Shown piece by piece: positions 9,238 through 19,963 of a stretch of DNA of 64,000 nucleotides. The notes under the pieces were generated by a model that did no database searches, was not told the origin of the DNA, and saw only the letters and a program-made list of their open reading frames with translations. Position 1 is the first letter of the stretch; every line of letters begins with the position of its first letter. This DNA is from BD2-11 sp965221785 (lineage in GTDB: Bacteria; Gemmatimonadota; Gemmatimonadetes; Longimicrobiales; Gaopeijiaceae), in assembly GCA_965221785.1 (NCBI GenBank), contig CBDCSR010000003.1, forward strand, positions 1,860,001-1,924,000. The letters run 5' to 3'. The position numbers and the translations under genes are program-made.

Positions 9238-9711
9238 ATGACCGGGTCCAACACCTTCAGCGCGTCGCTCGACGGATCCGGCATGCGGTTCGCCGTGGTG
9301 GCGGCCCGCTTCAACCCGGGGATCACCGACAACCTGCTCTGCGGGGCCCTGGCTCGCCTCGCCGAACACGGTGTTGCGACCGGGGACATCGACGTCTACC
9401 GGGTCCCGGGCGCCTGGGAGCTTCCGCAGACCGCGGCGCGCCTGGCGACGCGAGCCGGCCATCACGGCATCCTCGCGCTGGGGTGCGTCATCCGCGGCGA
9501 AACTCCGCACTTCGACTACGTGGCTGGAGAGGCGGCGTACGGGCTGGGCGAGGTCGCGCGCTCGTCGCCGGTCCCCGTCGTGTTCGGCGTGCTTACCACC
9601 GACACGCGTGAGCAGGCCGAGCGCCGCGCCGATCCGAAGGGAATGGACAAGGGTGGAGAGGTCGCGTCGGCCGCGGTCGAGATGGCGCTGCTGTTCGACG
9701 GGCTCGCCTGA
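9238..9711 (+). CDS. ribH: 6,7-dimethyl-8-ribityllumazine synthase
   Basis: 157 residues from ATG five bases after the ribBA stop. It condenses the RibD pyrimidine product with the RibB product to give lumazine, the RibE substrate. Visible family motifs are RFNPGITDNLL, VPGAWELP, LGCVIRGETPHFDYV and VFGVLTTDTREQAERR. Length and order are typical of a capsid-forming or pentameric lumazine synthase. Confidence 0.96.
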   Translation: MTGSNTFSASLDGSGMRFAVVAARFNPGITDNLLCGALARLAEHGVATGDIDVYRVPGAWELPQTAARLATRAGHHGILALGCVIRGETPHFDYVAGEAAYGLGEVARSSPVPVVFGVLTTDTREQAERRADPKGMDKGGEVASAAVEMALLFDGLA

Positions 9712-9717
9712 AGGGGC

Positions 9718-10161
9718 ATGTCCTTCGAGGATCGACCCCGCCGCAACCGCACCCGCGCGCGTGCATGGGCACTCCAGGTGCTCTACCGCTGGGAGGCGGC
9801 GGAGAGCGGGTCGGTCCTGGATGCCCTTGAGACCACGCTGGCCAACCGGCGGGTGGCGCCCGCGTGCCAGGCTCATCTGGCGCGGGTCGTGCGCGGCTTT
9901 GCCAGGCACGAGGAAGAGGTGCGCGCGGCGGTCAGCGAAGCTCTGGACAACTGGCGGATCGAGCGGCTCGCCCGGATAGACCGCTGCATCCTGTTCCTTT
10001 CGGTGACCGAGATGCTCTTCCTGAAGGGCGTGCCGCCCGCGGTCGCGATCCAGGAAGGGGTCCGGCTGGCGCAGCGGTACGGAAGCGAGCATTCGGACCG
10101 CTTCGTCAACGGCGTCCTGGACGCGGTGATGAAGGCGCGCGCGGTCGTGGATGAACGCTGA
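9718..10161 (+). CDS. nusB: Transcription antitermination factor NusB
   Basis: 147 residues, all-helical NusB family. The start RRNRTRARAWALQVLYRWE and the end GSEHSDRFVNGVLDAV are typical, as is the neighbouring ribH, since ribH-nusB is a widely conserved pair. NusB with NusE binds boxA in rRNA leader transcripts and prevents premature termination. Confidence 0.94.
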   Translation: MSFEDRPRRNRTRARAWALQVLYRWEAAESGSVLDALETTLANRRVAPACQAHLARVVRGFARHEEEVRAAVSEALDNWRIERLARIDRCILFLSVTEMLFLKGVPPAVAIQEGVRLAQRYGSEHSDRFVNGVLDAVMKARAVVDER

Positions 10162-10249
10162 CCGCCGTGGCCCGTAGACCTGTGCCTCCGTCCTTTCTAC
10201 CTTCGACGGGGCCGAAAACAAACCAACGGGAACCGGGGTTGGAAGAGAC

Positions 10250-10552
10250 ATGAAAGTGAATACCGTCGCTCGCGGCTGCGACGTGCCCGAATACGTGATC
10301 AAACGGGCCGACCGGAAGATCGGAAAACTGGTCCGTTTCGACCCGCGCCTGACCTCCGCCGAAGTCGTGTTCCGGGTTGAGCGCCACGTTCACCGCGTGG
10401 AGGCCTTCCTTTCCCTCAATGGACACGAGCCCGTCGTCGCCCGTGGCGAGGCGCGTGATTTCCCGACCGCGCTCGACCAGGTGGCCGATCGCCTGAGCAA
10501 GATCCTGCGCCGCAGCCGGACCCAGCAGGTGGAGCACTGGGCCGGCCGGTGA
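10250..10552 (+). CDS. hpf: Ribosome hibernation promoting factor, short form
   Basis: 100 residues with a beta-alpha-beta-beta-beta-alpha S30AE/sigma54-modulation fold: a basic N-terminal helix (YVIKRADRKIGKLVRF) and a strand with VEAFLSLNG. Such proteins bind the 30S decoding centre in stationary phase and promote inactive 70S/100S particles. The long-form C-terminal dimerisation domain is absent. The ATG has GGAAGAGA upstream. Its TGA overlaps the metK GTG start. Confidence 0.85.
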   Translation: MKVNTVARGCDVPEYVIKRADRKIGKLVRFDPRLTSAEVVFRVERHVHRVEAFLSLNGHEPVVARGEARDFPTALDQVADRLSKILRRSRTQQVEHWAGR

Positions 10553-11736
10553 GCACGAGACTCTTCACCTCCGAGTCGGTCACGGGAGGACATCCGGACA
10601 AGCTCGCCGACCGGATCTCCGACGCCATCCTCGACCACATCCTGGCGCAGGATCCGCGGGCCCGAGTGGCCTGCGAAACCCTGGTCTCGACCAACCTCGC
10701 CCTGGTCGCGGGAGAGATTTCGACGACGGCCGGCGACCTCGACTACACGCAGATCGTCCGCGAGACCATCCTTGCGGCCGGGTACACCCGCGACGAATAC
10801 GGCATCGATGGCCGCCGTTGCGAGGTGGAGTCGAGGATCGACCCGCAGTCACCGGACATCGGCGCTGCCGTGGACGACGGCGGCGCGGGTGACCAGGGAC
10901 TAATGTTCGGCTACGCAACCGACGAGACCGACGAGTTGATGCCCGCCCCCATTCTCCTGGCCCATCAGCTCGCCCACCGGCTCGCCTTCGTACGGGCGTC
11001 CGGCCTGGTGCCATGGCTGCGGCCGGACGGCAAGACCCAGGTCACCATGGAGTACGACGGCGACCGTCCCGTGCGCGTGCACACCGTCGTGGTCAGCGCC
11101 CAGCACGACGATGACCCCGCCGACGAAGAGATCCACGAAGCAATCACGCAGGCGGTCATTGCCCCGGTGTTTTCCGCGTCCGGTTTCGGGTGGCGGGGGT
11201 GCATCCGCCACATCAACCCCTCCGATCGGTTCGTGATCGGCGGTCCCTTCGGGGACGTGGGGCTGACCGGCCGCAAGATCATCGTCGACACCTACGGGGG
11301 CGCCGCCCGCCACGGAGGCGGCGCGTTCAGTGGCAAGGACTCCACCAAGGTCGACCGCTCCGGCGCCTACGCCGCGCGCTGGGCGGCCAAGAACGTGGTC
11401 GCCGCCGGGATCGCGCGCCGCTGCGAGATCCAGCTCGCATACGCCATCGGCCGGGCGCGGCCGGTCTCGGTGGCGGTCGATACCTTCGGCACCGCCACCT
11501 GCGGGACGGCGGACGAGCGCATCGCGACTGCCGTACAGGAGGTGTTCGATTTTCGTCCCGCCGCCATCATCGACCGCCTGGGCCTCCGGCGTCCGGTCTT
11601 CACCCCCACCGCCGTCCATGGCCACTTCGGCCGCAAACCCGAATGCGTGCGGTGGAAGGACGGCACGGGGGTCGCGCTGTTTCGCTGGGAGAAGACCGAC
11701 CAGGTCGAAGAGCTGAGGCAGGCGCTGGGGATGTGA
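10549..11736 (+). CDS. metK: S-adenosylmethionine synthetase
   Basis: 395 residues from GTG overlapping the hpf stop. MetK makes SAM from methionine and ATP. It shows the family's ESVTGGHPDKLADRISDA (ATP and Mg site), GAGDQGLMFGYA, the DGKTQVTMEY segment and GGGAFSGKDSTKVDRS (P-loop-like) with the terminal HGHFGR. Length is normal. ahcY lies 215 bases downstream, so synthesis of SAM and recycling of its product are linked on the chromosome. Confidence 0.97.
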   Translation: MSTRLFTSESVTGGHPDKLADRISDAILDHILAQDPRARVACETLVSTNLALVAGEISTTAGDLDYTQIVRETILAAGYTRDEYGIDGRRCEVESRIDPQSPDIGAAVDDGGAGDQGLMFGYATDETDELMPAPILLAHQLAHRLAFVRASGLVPWLRPDGKTQVTMEYDGDRPVRVHTVVVSAQHDDDPADEEIHEAITQAVIAPVFSASGFGWRGCIRHINPSDRFVIGGPFGDVGLTGRKIIVDTYGGAARHGGGAFSGKDSTKVDRSGAYAARWAAKNVVAAGIARRCEIQLAYAIGRARPVSVAVDTFGTATCGTADERIATAVQEVFDFRPAAIIDRLGLRRPVFTPTAVHGHFGRKPECVRWKDGTGVALFRWEKTDQVEELRQALGM

Positions 11737-11951
11737 CCCTGGGCGGCCGGGCTCCACCCTTCGTCCAGCAGCCGGAACTTCACTTGCAAGCGGGGGTCTA
11801 GCAGCCGGTGGACTCCGGCCCGGCGCCCGGCCGTTCCCGGTGCCCACGCGGAATCGTCCACCGACTGCCAGGCCTCAGGGCGCGTGGCACGCCACGTCCC
11901 GCGCGCAAACCACCTCACATTCCGATTCTTCGGGACGACTGCCCAGCAAGC
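11737..11951 (+). other. metK-ahcY intergenic leader
   Basis: 215 bases with no convincing gene. Because ahcY genes often carry SAH-sensing leaders, the stretch was read for the SAH riboswitch core; no match to its conserved GAGGAGCGCTGC and CCAGGCTCG segments was seen. It contains several short GC-rich inverted matches but no stem followed by a T run. It probably holds the ahcY promoter or leader, which cannot be pinned down by eye. Confidence 0.4.
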
Positions 11952-13400
11952 ATGTCCACGCTTACGAAAACCCGACCGGCCCGGCCAGCGGTTTCGCGGG
12001 CGCCTTTCAAGGTCAAGGACCTGGGCCTCGCCGAGTGGGGCCGGCAGGAGATGGAGCTCGCCCGCAGGGAGATGCCGGGGCTGATGGCGCTCCGGGAGGA
12101 ATACGCCGGCGAGAGGCCCCTTGCGGGCGCCCGCATCTCGGGCTCCCTGCACATGACCATCCAGACCGCCGTGCTCATCGAAACCCTCGTGGAGTTGGGC
12201 GCGGAGGTGCGGTGGGCGTCCTGCAACATCTTCTCCACTCAGGACCACGCTGCGGCCGCGATGGCCGATGCCGGCGTGCCCGTCTTCGCGTGGAAGGGAG
12301 AGACGCTGGAGGAGTACTGGTGGTGCACCTGGATGGCCCTCGCGCACCCCGAGGGCGGCCCCGACCTCATCGTCGACGACGGCGGGGACGCCACGCTCCT
12401 GATCCACCAGGGGGTCGAACGCGAGCTGCAGGCGGAAGCGGGGGTCGCGCGTCCGCCCGGGGCCTCGGAGGAAGAGGAGGAGATCGGCCGGCTGCTCGAC
12501 CGGGTGCTGGAAGAAGACTCGCGCTTCTGGAGATCGCTCGCGGCGGATGTCGGGGGCGTGAGCGAGGAGACCACCACCGGCGTGCACCGGCTCTACCGCA
12601 TGGCCGAGGAAGGCACCCTTCTGTTCCCGGCCATCAACGTCAACGACTCGGTCACCAAGTCCAAGTTCGACAACCTGTACGGCTGCCGCGAGTCGCTGGT
12701 CGACGGCATCAAGCGCGCCACAGACATCATGGTGGCGGGCAAGAAGTGCGTCGTGCTGGGCTACGGCGACGTCGGCAAGGGCTGCGTGCAGGCCTTCGCC
12801 GGGCTCGGCGCCACCCTCTACGTCACCGAGATCGACCCCATCAACGCGCTGCAGGCGGCGATGGAGGGCCACCAGGTGGTGACCATGGACGAGGCCTGCG
12901 CCTTCGGCGACATCTTCGTCACCGCCACGGGCAACGTCTCCGTAATCACCCGCGGGCACATGGACCGCATGAAGGACGGCGCCATCGTCTGCAACATCGG
13001 CCATTTCGACTCCGAGATCGAAGTGGCCGGGCTGGCGGGCCTGGAGTGGACCGAGATCAAGCCGCAGGTCGACAGGATCACCTGGCCGGACGGCAAGAGC
13101 ATCGTCCTTCTGGCGCGCGGCCGCCTTGTCAACCTCGGCTGCGCCACGGGCCACCCGAGCTTCGTCATGAGCACGAGCTTCACCAACCAGTGCATGGCGC
13201 AGATCGAACTCTGGCAGGAGCGCGAGACCGACAAGTACGCGAAACGGGTCTACACCCTTCCCAAGATCCTGGACGAAAAGGTCGCGCGCCTGCATCTGGA
13301 CAAGCTCGGAGCGCGGCTGACGGCGCTCACCCCCGAGCAGGCGGAATACATCGACGTGCCGGTCGGCGGCCCGTACAAGCCCGACCACTACCGCTACTGA
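11952..13400 (+). CDS. ahcY: Adenosylhomocysteinase (SAH hydrolase)
   Basis: About 482 residues from ATG at 11952. It splits S-adenosylhomocysteine into adenosine and homocysteine with tightly bound NAD, removing the inhibitor left by SAM methylations. Substrate residues appear in GSLHMTIQTAVLIETL, ASCNIFSTQDHAAAA and NDSVTKSKFDN; the NAD fold has VLGYGDVGKGCVQAFAG; the C-terminus ends DHYRY, the conserved KPDHYRY tail that reaches a neighbouring subunit. It keeps the roughly 40-residue insertion region of the longer bacterial form. An in-frame extension to 11808 exists but has no family match. Confidence 0.97.
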   Translation: MSTLTKTRPARPAVSRAPFKVKDLGLAEWGRQEMELARREMPGLMALREEYAGERPLAGARISGSLHMTIQTAVLIETLVELGAEVRWASCNIFSTQDHAAAAMADAGVPVFAWKGETLEEYWWCTWMALAHPEGGPDLIVDDGGDATLLIHQGVERELQAEAGVARPPGASEEEEEIGRLLDRVLEEDSRFWRSLAADVGGVSEETTTGVHRLYRMAEEGTLLFPAINVNDSVTKSKFDNLYGCRESLVDGIKRATDIMVAGKKCVVLGYGDVGKGCVQAFAGLGATLYVTEIDPINALQAAMEGHQVVTMDEACAFGDIFVTATGNVSVITRGHMDRMKDGAIVCNIGHFDSEIEVAGLAGLEWTEIKPQVDRITWPDGKSIVLLARGRLVNLGCATGHPSFVMSTSFTNQCMAQIELWQERETDKYAKRVYTLPKILDEKVARLHLDKLGARLTALTPEQAEYIDVPVGGPYKPDHYRY

Positions 13401-13469
13401 GCGCCAACGCGCATTGCTGCTGCGGTCGTCCGGGACGGCCGGCGGGGTAGCGTCCCGCGAGGAGGACCG

Positions 13470-13991
13470 TTGGTCGAGGTCAGGGTACAGAGCCTGGGGC
13501 TTGACCCCTCATCCAACACGCCGGTAGTCATCCTGCGGGAAGTGGAGGGCGAACGGGTGCTGCCGATCTGGATCGGTCCGGGCGAAGCCAGTTCGATCGC
13601 GATGGAACTGGCCAGCATGAAGTTCAGCCGACCCCTCACCCACGACCTCATCGTCTCGGTGATCGGCGGGCTTGGCGGCACCCTCAAGCGGGTGCTCATC
13701 ACCCGCGTCCTCGACAACACTTTCTACGCCGAGCTGATCGTGCAGCGGAACGGCGACGTCGTGTCCATCGACGCGAGGCCATCGGACTCGATCGCGGTCG
13801 CGCTCCGGACCGAAGCGCGCATCTTCGCCCAGGAGGATCTCCTCCACAAGACCTCGATCGAGGTGACGGACGAAGAGGATGCGGCCTCGGGAGAAGGAGA
13901 GGAGGAGACTCCGCCGGGAATGGACGCCGAGGAGCTGAAGGAACACCTGCGCAAGCTTCATCCCGAGGACTTTGGTCGCTTTACGCCCTGA
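13470..13991 (+). CDS. Bifunctional nuclease family protein (DUF151)
   Basis: 173 residues from TTG with GAGGAGG four bases upstream. The DUF151 core includes VVILREVEGERVLPIWIG, GEASSIAMEL and RPSDSIAVALRTEARIF. Plant and bacterial members have RNase and DNase activity, and the family is often found near recombination or translation genes. An acidic tail (EDAASGEGEEE) follows. The last 20 bases overlap the start chosen for the next gene. Confidence 0.87.
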   Translation: MVEVRVQSLGLDPSSNTPVVILREVEGERVLPIWIGPGEASSIAMELASMKFSRPLTHDLIVSVIGGLGGTLKRVLITRVLDNTFYAELIVQRNGDVVSIDARPSDSIAVALRTEARIFAQEDLLHKTSIEVTDEEDAASGEGEEETPPGMDAEELKEHLRKLHPEDFGRFTP

Positions 13992-15189
13992 CTCCCGGGC
14001 GCTCCTGTTGGCCGCGTTCCTCTCCGCGCCGGGCTTCGGGGCTGTCCCTGCACACGCAGCGGTCGCGTCGACCGGTGATGCGCGACCGCCGTCGGGAACG
14101 AGTCCGTCGCAGGAAACCGCCGCGCCCGCCGCGACCAGCGAGCAGGCGACCGCGACGCTCCGGGGCAGGGTGGTGCTTGGCGACGCCGGCGTCGCCTCCG
14201 GGCTGGTGACGCTTCACGAAGTGGCGCTCGGAGGAGGAAGCGAAATCGACTCCGTCGAGGTAGCGGACGACGGATCCTTCGCCTTCCAGCTCCCCCGTGT
14301 CCCGGACCCGGAATCGGGCACCGTCTTCTTCGCCTCGACGCTCTACGAGGACATCCTCTACTTCGGCATCCCCGTAAACAGCGTCATCCAGCTCGACAGC
14401 ACCTACGTCATCCGAGTGTACGAGACGGAAGCCGCCCCGCCGGGCGGCGCGGATTTCACGGTCTCGGTGCGCAACCTCTTCCTGCAGGACGTGGGCACGG
14501 GGTGGAGCGCGGTGGACCTCATCCAGATCCGGAACGACGGCTTCCGCACCCTGATCCCGGCGAACGGCGAGCCGGTGTGGTCGTATCCGCTGCTGGGCGG
14601 CGCGCAGGACTTCGAAGTGGGTGAAAGCGACCTCGCGGAGGACGCGGTGCGTTTCGCCGACGGACGCATGTACATCGCGGCCCCGGTGCCGCCCGGCGAG
14701 CGCCTGTACGCGGTCCGCTACACGGTCCCCGGTCACCAGTTCGTCGCACCGCTCCCGGGACTCACCGAGACCATGGAACTGCTGGTGCTGGAACCCTCCC
14801 CGCGCACCGCCGTCACCGGTCTCCAGCAGCAGCTGCCGGTCGAGGTGGAGGAGGGCGTGACCTATCGCCGCTACGCCGCCGAAGACATCGTCGATGACGC
14901 GGTGGGCCTCCTCCTGGCGGAGGAGCCCGAGGAGCTGCCGCTGGAATGGATGGCGGTGATCCTGACCGTCGTCCTCGCCTGGTTCGGGCTGTTCGCGGTA
15001 TACCGCGACCCCGCGGCGGCGACGCCCTCCGTCGCCGATGAACGGCGCAGGCTGCTTCGCGAAGTGGCCATTCTGGACGAAGCGTATGCGCGCGAGGGCA
15101 AGGTGGGGAGCAAGGCCCGCAAGGCGTATCGGCGCAGGCGCGAGCGGCTGCTGGCGCGCCTCGGGCTTTCGGATGACCGCGGGATCTAG
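13972..15189 (+). CDS. Exported membrane-anchored protein of unknown function
   Basis: 405 residues read from TTG at 13972 inside the end of the DUF151 gene; no later start keeps the signal peptide (RALLLAAFLSAPGFGAVPAHA). The middle is a beta-rich extracytoplasmic region with a carboxypeptidase-regulatory-like start (TLRGRVVLGDAGVASGLVTL). One transmembrane helix near residues 328-345 (WMAVILTVVLAWFGLFAVY) is followed by a short basic cytoplasmic tail ending in RKAYRRRRERLLARLGL. The topology suggests a periplasmic sensor or surface domain anchored at its C-terminus. No named family is recognised. Confidence 0.65.
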   Translation: MVALRPDSRALLLAAFLSAPGFGAVPAHAAVASTGDARPPSGTSPSQETAAPAATSEQATATLRGRVVLGDAGVASGLVTLHEVALGGGSEIDSVEVADDGSFAFQLPRVPDPESGTVFFASTLYEDILYFGIPVNSVIQLDSTYVIRVYETEAAPPGGADFTVSVRNLFLQDVGTGWSAVDLIQIRNDGFRTLIPANGEPVWSYPLLGGAQDFEVGESDLAEDAVRFADGRMYIAAPVPPGERLYAVRYTVPGHQFVAPLPGLTETMELLVLEPSPRTAVTGLQQQLPVEVEEGVTYRRYAAEDIVDDAVGLLLAEEPEELPLEWMAVILTVVLAWFGLFAVYRDPAAATPSVADERRRLLREVAILDEAYAREGKVGSKARKAYRRRRERLLARLGLSDDRGI

Positions 15190-15192
15190 TGG

Positions 15193-15936
15193 ATGTCGCT
15201 TCTCTCGACGCGCGCCATCCTGCTCAAGGCCCATCCCTTCAGCGAAACCAGCCTGATCCTCCGCTTCTTCACCCGCGAGCGAGGCCTGGTGAGCGTGATG
15301 GCGCGGGGCCTGCGCAGGCGCGGAACCCCTCCCGAGATCTTCTCCTCGGGGGTCCTGGTGCTCTACTACCGCAGCAACCGGGACCTCCAGAACTATCGCG
15401 AGTTCTCCGTCATGCACGCGCACCGGGCCCTGGCCGGCGAGGTGCGCCGTTTCGCGGGGGCGTCGCTGCTCGCGGACCTGGTGCTGCACCACGCCGGCGA
15501 GGAACCGAGCGCGACCCTCTTCGCCGGACTCGACACGTCGCTGGGACGCCTGGCCGAGGCTCCTCCGGAGATGATCGCGGTCCTCATCCTGTCCAGCGCC
15601 TGGGCGTTGGTATCGTTGATGGGATACGCGCCTGAACTCGGCGTGTGCGTGGAGTGCGGGGACGAGCTGGACGACACCGTCGTGGGCCGCCTGGACCATG
15701 CGGCGGGAGGGGTGCGCTGCCCGCGTTGCACGGGTCCGGCATCCGAGGCGCCCCGCATCGGGCCGCGCGCGCGCGAACAGCTGAGGACGCTTCTCCTGGG
15801 AGAACCTGTGGACGGGCTCGACCGCGTCACCCAGCACCTCAAGGTGCTCCGCAACTACGTGCAGCATCACATTTCCGGGTCCCGTCCGCTGCCCTCCTTT
15901 CCCTTTCTCGAGAGCGTCGTTGGCGAAGCCGTCTGA
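15193..15936 (+). CDS. recO: DNA repair protein RecO
   Basis: 247 residues. The N-terminal OB-fold has the typical start RAILLKAHPFSETSLIL and VMARGLRRR; the C-terminal part carries a four-cysteine zinc site (CVECGDEL and CPRCTG). RecO works with RecR to load RecA on SSB-coated single strands and anneals complementary DNA in the RecF pathway. It sits four bases after the previous gene and is followed by selB. Confidence 0.93.
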   Translation: MSLLSTRAILLKAHPFSETSLILRFFTRERGLVSVMARGLRRRGTPPEIFSSGVLVLYYRSNRDLQNYREFSVMHAHRALAGEVRRFAGASLLADLVLHHAGEEPSATLFAGLDTSLGRLAEAPPEMIAVLILSSAWALVSLMGYAPELGVCVECGDELDDTVVGRLDHAAGGVRCPRCTGPASEAPRIGPRAREQLRTLLLGEPVDGLDRVTQHLKVLRNYVQHHISGSRPLPSFPFLESVVGEAV

Positions 15937-15957
15937 ACCGTACCTGCGGGAGGGCCC

Positions 15958-17862
<1,905 letters not shown>

Positions 17863-17972
17863 GCGACGCGTATCCCGGCTGTCAGTCCGTGGATGAATCC
17901 GCGGTGAACGTTTCGGGCTTGTGTGGTGTCCTATTGGGGCAGCAAGACACCTCACGCTGGCGCCCGTCGATG

Positions 17973-18002
17973 TTGACAAAGAGGGCCAGGCCCTCGTACG
18001 AT
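17973..18002 (+). promoter_or_regulatory. Sigma70-type promoter with palindromic spacer
   Basis: TTGACA at 17973-17978 and TACGAT at 17997-18002 are separated by 18 bases. The spacer holds the inverted repeat GAGGGCC-A-GGCCCTC (17981-17995), which could be a repressor site. It points at the FlgD-like gene at 18096. Confidence 0.55.
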
Positions 18003-18065
18003 GCCTTGGTGGTGCAGACTCATTTTTTCCAGGATGCCTGGGAGGGCTATCGTTCCTAAGCTACT

Positions 18066-18083
18066 GCACAGAAAAAACTGTGC
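18066..18083 (+). promoter_or_regulatory. 5'-leader hairpin
   Basis: GCACAG, six A bases and CTGTGC make a perfect six-base stem just before the Shine-Dalgarno GGAGGGG (18084 onward) of the 18096 gene. With no T run after it, it is more likely a leader structure affecting translation or mRNA stability than a terminator. Confidence 0.4.
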
Positions 18084-18095
18084 GGAGGGGTTGAT

Positions 18096-18542
18096 ATGAG
18101 ACGCTTCCTACGCGTCTTGACAGGCCTCCTCCTCATTCCGCTCGCTGGTCTGGACCCTATGTCGGCCCAGGAAACGGGTGATCGGGGACGCCAGCAGAAT
18201 CCCGGATTCGAGTTGCGTCAGAACTATCCGAATCCGTTCAACCCGGAGACCCGTATCCCCTTCTCTTTGGGTGAAGAGTTGTTCTCGGGCGGGGAGCCGG
18301 TCGTCGTGTCGATTCGCATCTACAACGTACTCCAGCAGTTGGTCGCCTCCCCCACCGCCCTGCACAACCCGGGGAGCGACGGCTTCCCCGTGTCCGATAT
18401 GGAGTACGAAAGACCGGGGGACTACGAAGCCTACTGGGATGGGCGCGACCTTGAAGGCAACCAGGTCGCGTCCGGAGTTTATCTTTTGCAGTTAACGGTG
18501 AACGGCCGCTCGAACGTCATCAAGATGTTCGTCACCAAGTAG
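18096..18542 (+). CDS. Small exported protein made of an FlgD-Ig-like / secretion-tail-like domain
   Basis: 148 residues with a signal peptide (RRFLRVLTGLLLIPLAGL, cleavage near SAQ). Nearly all of the mature part is the module seen at the C-terminus of many large exported proteins: FELRQNYPNPFNPETRIPF, then VSIRIYNVLQQLV, YEAYWDGRDLEGNQVASGVY and a final NVIKMFVTK. In other bacteria such modules are FlgD-like Ig domains or type IX sorting tails on big proteins. Here it stands almost alone, which is unusual. It has its own promoter at 17973 and a strong ribosome site. Confidence 0.75.
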   Translation: MRRFLRVLTGLLLIPLAGLDPMSAQETGDRGRQQNPGFELRQNYPNPFNPETRIPFSLGEELFSGGEPVVVSIRIYNVLQQLVASPTALHNPGSDGFPVSDMEYERPGDYEAYWDGRDLEGNQVASGVYLLQLTVNGRSNVIKMFVTK

Positions 18543-18663
18543 GCTTGCGGCTGGCCGGCGTTTCTCTCCTTCCCTACGATTAGCCTGTCCGCGCCCGATC
18601 TCGCGGGTCGCGATCGGCCAGCGCCCGAATGACGCGGGCGACCGCTTTCAGGGGAGGAGCCGC

Positions 18664-19935
18664 ATGAAGCCGCTCGACCGCCGCAACTTCATCCGTACCA
18701 CTGCGGCCGCCGGTCTGGCCGCGCTTCCCGCCGGAGGGCTTGCGGCCCGCATCGCCGAGGGATCCGAGCCCGCATCGGCCGCATCTCCCGACGCGGCGTC
18801 CGCGAGATCCTCCCTCGACGACCCGCTCGGCGTCCGCCCCAGCTTCCCGGTGACCGAGGAACTCGCGTACCTCAACACCGCCTCCGTCGGACCCATCCCG
18901 ATCCCCGTGCGCGATGCCCTGTACGCGTACGCGGACGGCAAGATGCGGCGGCGGGGCGGCGGTTCCGGCCCCTCCCCGCGGCAGCGGGCGGTCTCCGGAT
19001 TCGCCGGACTGTTCGGGGCCGACGAGGACGAGATCGCCCTCCTCTACTCCACGACCGACGCGGAGAACATCGTCGCGAGCGCGCTGGACTGGCGCGAGGG
19101 CGACAACATCGTGGTCGACGAGCTGCACTTCGTCTCCACCTACGTGCTCTACCGGCAGCTTGAGCAGCGGATGGGGGTCGAACTGCGCGTGGTGCCGTCG
19201 CGTGACGGCGTGGTCAACACCGAGGACTTTGAGGACCGGACGGACGGGCGCACCCGGCTCATCAGCGTGGCGTGGGTCTCCAACCGGAACGGCTTCCGCC
19301 ACGATCTCCCCGCGCTCTCCGAGCTGGCGCACGCGCACGGGGCCTATCTCTACGCCGATGCCGTCCAGGCGCTGGGCACCTTCCCGGTGAACCTGCGCGA
19401 GGAGGGCGTCGACTTCGCTGGCGCGAACGGCTACAAGTGGCTGCACGCGGACTTCGGATGCGCGCCTTTCTTCGTCCGCCGGGAGCACCTGGAGTGGATG
19501 GCGCCCGACCGCTACGGGCATCGGCAGGTGGCCGAGACCCTGCCCGGGCACCGGTACCGCCTGAGGACGAGCGCCGCCAAGTTCGAGTACGGGAGCCTCG
19601 CCAACGGCCCGATGGCCGCCATGGGCGCCGCCCTCGACTTCCTCGCCGGGGTGGGGCTGGATCGCATCGCCGGGCACACCCACGCGCTGGCCGGCGTAGT
19701 GCGCGACGGAGCGGAGGCGCTGGGGATGCAGTTGTTCACCCCGCCGCGCAATCCGTCGCCCATCGTGAGCTTCTACCACGGCCTCGAGCCCGAGACTCTG
19801 GCGAAGGCGCTCGGGGACGAGGGCATCGACGTCACCCTTCAGGAGGAAGGGCGGCTGCTGCGCGCCGCGGTCGCCATGTTCAACAACCGCGAGGACGTCG
19901 ACCGGCTGCTGGGGGTGCTGGCGCGGATGGTGTAG
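18664..19935 (+). CDS. Tat-exported class-V aminotransferase-fold PLP enzyme
   Basis: 423 residues. The N-terminus DRRNFIRTTAAAGLAALPAGG is a twin-arginine signal, so the protein is folded in the cytoplasm with its cofactor and then exported. The remainder is the class V aminotransferase/cysteine-desulfurase fold (isopenicillin-N-epimerase-like): LNTASVGPIP at the start, YADAVQALGTFPVNL, and the PLP lysine in GANGYKWLHADFG. The substrate is unknown. The GGAGGAG site precedes the ATG. A second Tat-exported enzyme is encoded convergently next door. Confidence 0.85.
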   Translation: MKPLDRRNFIRTTAAAGLAALPAGGLAARIAEGSEPASAASPDAASARSSLDDPLGVRPSFPVTEELAYLNTASVGPIPIPVRDALYAYADGKMRRRGGGSGPSPRQRAVSGFAGLFGADEDEIALLYSTTDAENIVASALDWREGDNIVVDELHFVSTYVLYRQLEQRMGVELRVVPSRDGVVNTEDFEDRTDGRTRLISVAWVSNRNGFRHDLPALSELAHAHGAYLYADAVQALGTFPVNLREEGVDFAGANGYKWLHADFGCAPFFVRREHLEWMAPDRYGHRQVAETLPGHRYRLRTSAAKFEYGSLANGPMAAMGAALDFLAGVGLDRIAGHTHALAGVVRDGAEALGMQLFTPPRNPSPIVSFYHGLEPETLAKALGDEGIDVTLQEEGRLLRAAVAMFNNREDVDRLLGVLARMV

Positions 19936-19963
19936 GCGAACCGGGCGCCACTGCGAACCGGAG

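Noticed and set aside
11737..11951. Possible SAH or SAM riboswitch before ahcY
   Set aside because: The conserved core segments of the SAH riboswitch are not present and no SAM-class core could be traced by eye.
11808..11951. N-terminal extension of AhcY by 48 residues
   Set aside because: No family match, Pro/Arg-rich, while ATG at 11952 leads straight into an AhcY-like N-terminus.
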